A stretch of DNA of 64,000 nucleotides, taken from Sulfidibacter corallicola. GTDB taxonomy: Bacteria; Acidobacteriota; Holophagae; Acanthopleuribacterales; Acanthopleuribacteraceae. This document shows positions 62,001-64,000 of this stretch, piece by piece; the first letter of the stretch is position 1, and each line of letters begins with the position of its first letter. The notes beneath the pieces were generated by a model, which did no database searches, was not told the DNA's origin, and saw only the letters and a program-made list of their open reading frames with translations. The stretch covers positions 7,081,001 to 7,145,000 of the forward strand of contig NZ_CP071793.1 in assembly GCF_017498545.1 (NCBI RefSeq), given 5' to 3'. A program made the position numbers and the translations under genes.

Positions 62001-64000
62001 AGCCGGTAGCCTCGTGATCGACGCGGTGGCCGTTCTCGGTGAGGTTCATGCGCGAGTAGCCGCCGTGCGCCTCGCCGGTGTAGCGCTTGTTGTGCCACAC
62101 GGGATAGTCGGTGTTCTTGAGTTTGTCGCTGACGGTGATGGTCGAGCTCGCGTCGACGCTCAGCGTTGCACTGATGCTGGCGCGCAGCGGGTACGACACG
62201 GTGGAGACGCCGTTGTTGTAGGCATCGGCGACCGTCCACAGACTGCCGTTGGCCAGGGTGACGTCGTCGGCGGTGAGCGCGAAGCCCTCACCGGCAACCT
62301 GAGCCAGAACGGTGGCGTTGTCGGCCTCCAGCGTGGCGACGCGGATCGCCTGTTTGTAGGTCAGACTGGCGCCGTTGCGCAGGGTGATGCGGTCCACGTC
62401 CATGGCGAAGTCGACTGTCAGGTGGAAGTTGTCCAGCTCGTAGGCGCGCGTCCCGTCGTCGACCACCAGTTCGGTGGCGCCGTCGGTCAGGACCACGGCG
62501 TCGGAACCGCCGGGCTCCTCGACGACGGCGTTGATGGTGCCGCCGTCGCGGATGAGCTCGCCGTGGATGACGATGCGGTCGGTAGCGTAGAGCGTGGCGC
62601 CGTTGCGGACTTCGAGCACGTCGAACTGGTAGATGCCTTCGTAGCTCTGGCCGGAAGTGACGGCTGGGAAACTGGTTTCGGGCAACAACTGCACGCTGGT
62701 GTGGCTGGCGACTCGGGCCGGATCCTGGCCGTCGACCGCGACCCAGAGCCCGGCGAAGTCGTTGTACGCGGGGAAGCTGCCGCCGATCGAGGTGCCGTCG
62801 CCGGTCGACGCGGCCTGGCGGGTGCCGAAGCTGGGCAGCACGGTACCGTCGGCCTCGCTTTGCATGCCGCCGTTGTCCACAACCAGGCGACCCAGGGGCC
62901 ATGCGCTGGTGCGGTAGAAAACGGTGCCGGCGCCGCCGGGTTTGTTTCCGGAGTTGGTGGAGGATTGGTGCCAACCGAAGGAGGTGGCGGCACCGGTCCA
63001 GCCGGTGAGGTCGTCGACATGGATCGCGATTCGACCGCCGCCGGCACCGTGACCACTGTAGCGATAGCCGTGGGCCTTCAGGCTGCCGCTGCCGGTCAGG
63101 CTGGTTCCGGTCAAACGGATGGCGCCGCCGGCCGAGCCCCCACCGGCGTTACCCTGGCCGCTGACATCGATGGTGCCGGTCAGGTCGAGGTTGGTGAAGT
63201 CGAGCGTGACGCGGCCGCCGTGGGCGCCGGCGAAGGATTCGGCCCGGTAGAAGGAGCCGCTGACGACGTCCAGCGCGGCAGCTCTGGACTCGCGGCCTCC
63301 GTGATGGCGGGTTCCGTTGAGGCGCTGGACGGCGGTCAGGGTCCCGGCGATGTCCATGATCGGAGCGGAAAGCGCAATGGCGCCTTCATCGCGTCGGTCC
63401 TCCAAGGCCAGGGTGGCGTCGGCGGGAATCGTGAGTTGGTTGGCGGTGATGTTGCCGTCCAGGTAGAGGATCTGGTCCGCATCCAGTTGGAAGTGATCGG
63501 CCGACCACTGTCCGCGCAAGGTGCAGACGCCGGTGAAGGTTTCGTCACCGCGCAGGAACAGGTTCAGGCCGTCCGGCAGTTCCCAGCGGGCGTCGTGGAA
63601 GCCGAGGCCGGTCGGGATGGCAGTGTCTTGTTGCAGCAGCGTCGCCCCGTCGCGGACTTCGACCGCATCGTAGGGGAACCCGATGACCAGCGTGTCGCCG
63701 GGCTGGAAGTTGGGGAAGCTGACGTTGGGGTCGCTGTAGACCAGGTCGCCCTCGGAGCGGGCGACGCGGCCGCGAACCTCGGGCGTGCCCTCGGCCCAGA
63801 CGAACATGCCGGTGAAGCGGTCGAAGCCGGTGAGTCGCGGCAGGCTGAGCCGGTCGACGGTATCGGGCCCGAACGGGACGTCACGGGTCAGGGTCATGTC
63901 GGTGTCGAGCACACCGCGGATGCCGACCAGCGGCGTTTGGTTTTGGCCCGAGTTGTCGGGGTGATCGGCCACGATGAGGCGGTCGTCGAAGCCGTCGACC
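59050..64000 (-). CDS. Adhesin-like giant protein, 5' end outside window
   Basis: At least 1,650 residues, running off the right edge: the frame is open from 63972 to 64000 (reading VDGFDDRLIV), and the GTG at 63972 is only an internal codon. The sequence is made of beta-rich repeats with recurring glycine-rich strands such as GAGGGRIAIHVDDL, SAGGGGRIAVHYG, AAGGRIALHYR and FGGAGRLALHVNQL, LYLDGNITANQLTIPAD, and RDVTLVNAAVQ, a style typical of secreted right-handed beta-helix or filamentous adhesin proteins. The C-terminal part is acidic (EDRDTDPEETETDDPADPIE) and ends with QGHWLILLEKKLELDVMGW. Likely part of a surface or secreted structure near the RHS protein. No anchor is seen in this part. 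Confidence 0.6.
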   Translation of the reverse strand, partial: VDGFDDRLIVADHPDNSGQNQTPLVGIRGVLDTDMTLTRDVPFGPDTVDRLSLPRLTGFDRFTGMFVWAEGTPEVRGRVARSEGDLVYSDPNVSFPNFQPGDTLVIGFPYDAVEVRDGATLLQQDTAIPTGLGFHDARWELPDGLNLFLRGDETFTGVCTLRGQWSADHFQLDADQILYLDGNITANQLTIPADATLALEDRRDEGAIALSAPIMDIAGTLTAVQRLNGTRHHGGRESRAAALDVVSGSFYRAESFAGAHGGRVTLDFTNLDLTGTIDVSGQGNAGGGSAGGAIRLTGTSLTGSGSLKAHGYRYSGHGAGGGRIAIHVDDLTGWTGAATSFGWHQSSTNSGNKPGGAGTVFYRTSAWPLGRLVVDNGGMQSEADGTVLPSFGTRQAASTGDGTSIGGSFPAYNDFAGLWVAVDGQDPARVASHTSVQLLPETSFPAVTSGQSYEGIYQFDVLEVRNGATLYATDRIVIHGELIRDGGTINAVVEEPGGSDAVVLTDGATELVVDDGTRAYELDNFHLTVDFAMDVDRITLRNGASLTYKQAIRVATLEADNATVLAQVAGEGFALTADDVTLANGSLWTVADAYNNGVSTVSYPLRASISATLSVDASSTITVSDKLKNTDYPVWHNKRYTGEAHGGYSRMNLTENGHRVDHEATGSFMFPAWPGNSGAIRLQVGTLNLDGDIRADSGRRAGGSVWLEVQQGSGAGTISAKDNAATSAGGGGRIAVHYGNDRTFVDAWTFELAPTKYNSNELNNKGAGTLYLKGSAQQHGELIVRQDPTHLESDHDLLMRSRYSGITGRREITLNVGDRDSDPQVIDDAGWTDLPPGMAGIWARFRVADTDYEAQVLDNGPNWIRLGPPIAGTLPSLIPAGTTLTFAFKIDKLTLSHGASLFFDGPMEVGTLDIGTDGHTSGVWATDLIGLGPELRLEGNRKLRLILEEPGDAWLTRDIHLTDSSLVLDRPLEVRDVTLVNAAVQHSPIWDQNLRFGMPWLHLTARHVTADAGSRFEGIEGDAFYQNTSTRHRVHGGLYSSSQTGTYGSLMYPDMPGSGYYAGGRIFLKAESLAGGTFQVHGREAGSGSIWLDVETVTGSLFLDAGLGTGRAAGGRIALHYRDKSGATITTDTEGTVSSGTYFRRDKDQALGTLVIDNGPTSGQADDLTPLPSFDPVATTGSTTQAYDSVADQTTLWLDGATIEPWFVGFELAVNGATDTTWPIQAMTQRDGGTEFVLAGNLPSLAVGAQISPVLRLQAFNLCTDCRVGPDTLPIIVTGGGLTAEQKRASEAEDRDTDPEETETDDPADPIEDQPSEDLEPGEPIEIRGETLQLDHFETDRDLWLIGTRLEIRGTLRAKSIHLRDGAVLTHPVLPEGVEGGLRMVATERIEIDASSLIDLDGKGWHDAEADLNPAHGTFARDLGEHNDQIGTCYDSPLWPYLPGRGQAGGGRIRIESPEIEINGVVQARGVGFSSGGSVLLRAHTLTGRGKIDVAGGSDNDRFGGAGRLALHVNQLFRFSGQLTADVHEPIRRAIVLADLRAGRFRYVAAYPETAPLTLPPQLPESLELAPEQIGQIMSAPSGFAVDIGPVNADLRVYRGLWLQNGVEAARVRDVTRMPQGHWLILLEKKLELDVMGWRLIPVGQIPDE

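Overview
The window looks like an accessory-rich part of a large, moderately GC-rich chromosome. The organism is probably a non-model Gram-negative such as an Acidobacteriota (Acanthopleuribacter-like), but this is inferred only from the mix of IS21 and IS66 elements, giant RHS and adhesin-like secreted proteins, lipoproteins with FGC-type lipoboxes and NACHT-FGE fusions. No marker gene fixes the taxonomy.

Layout. (1) 0.2-2.0 kb: five tRNA genes, four with leucine anticodons but very short variable loops plus a normal long-armed tRNA-Tyr, followed by an ATP-grasp ligase of the R2K/DUF4343 type. (2) 2-12 kb: decayed ground holding fragments of a repeat-protein gene, TldD/PmbA fragments, a truncated Imm8-like immunity gene, a HEPN/RES-N-like fragment, and an IS66-type element carrying a DruA (DUF4338) homologue. 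(3) 12-17.5 kb: an IS21-like element with a ParB-like accessory gene, next to an IS66 remnant whose tnpC has an amber stop. (4) 18-20.5 kb: an AT-rich DUF3800-like gene, a DUF1508 gene, and an XRE regulator divergent from a small gene with an operator-like dyad between them.

(5) 20.8-32.9 kb is the most striking part. Three tandem paralogues each join a calcineurin-type metallophosphoesterase, a NACHT NTPase and a C-terminal FGE-sulfatase/C-type-lectin-fold domain. Each ends in a 138-nt segment that is almost identical among the three except at clustered first and second codon positions, with many of the variable columns holding adenine in at least one copy. This is the pattern of variable repeats in diversity-generating retroelements (DGRs). 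No reverse transcriptase or template repeat is in the window. Arrays of TGTC-N8-RACA dyads lie 3' of copies 1 and 3. Copy 2 has an extra N-terminal helical region and has lost two phosphoesterase metal ligands. I read this as a set of hypermutable sensor/effector proteins supplied by a DGR elsewhere.

(6) 33-43.8 kb: a plasmid- or ICE-like module with an excisionase-type HTH protein, two OB-fold/SSB-like proteins, Cys-rich small proteins, and two large paralogues resembling replication-relaxation proteins. Its gaps hold long-armed hairpins, three of them just upstream of genes. (7) 43.8-64 kb, mostly minus strand: a small lipoprotein gene, a putative immunity lipoprotein that overlaps by 4 bp a 4,488-residue secreted RHS protein with a His-rich C-terminal toxin-like tail, and an adhesin-like giant gene running off the right edge.
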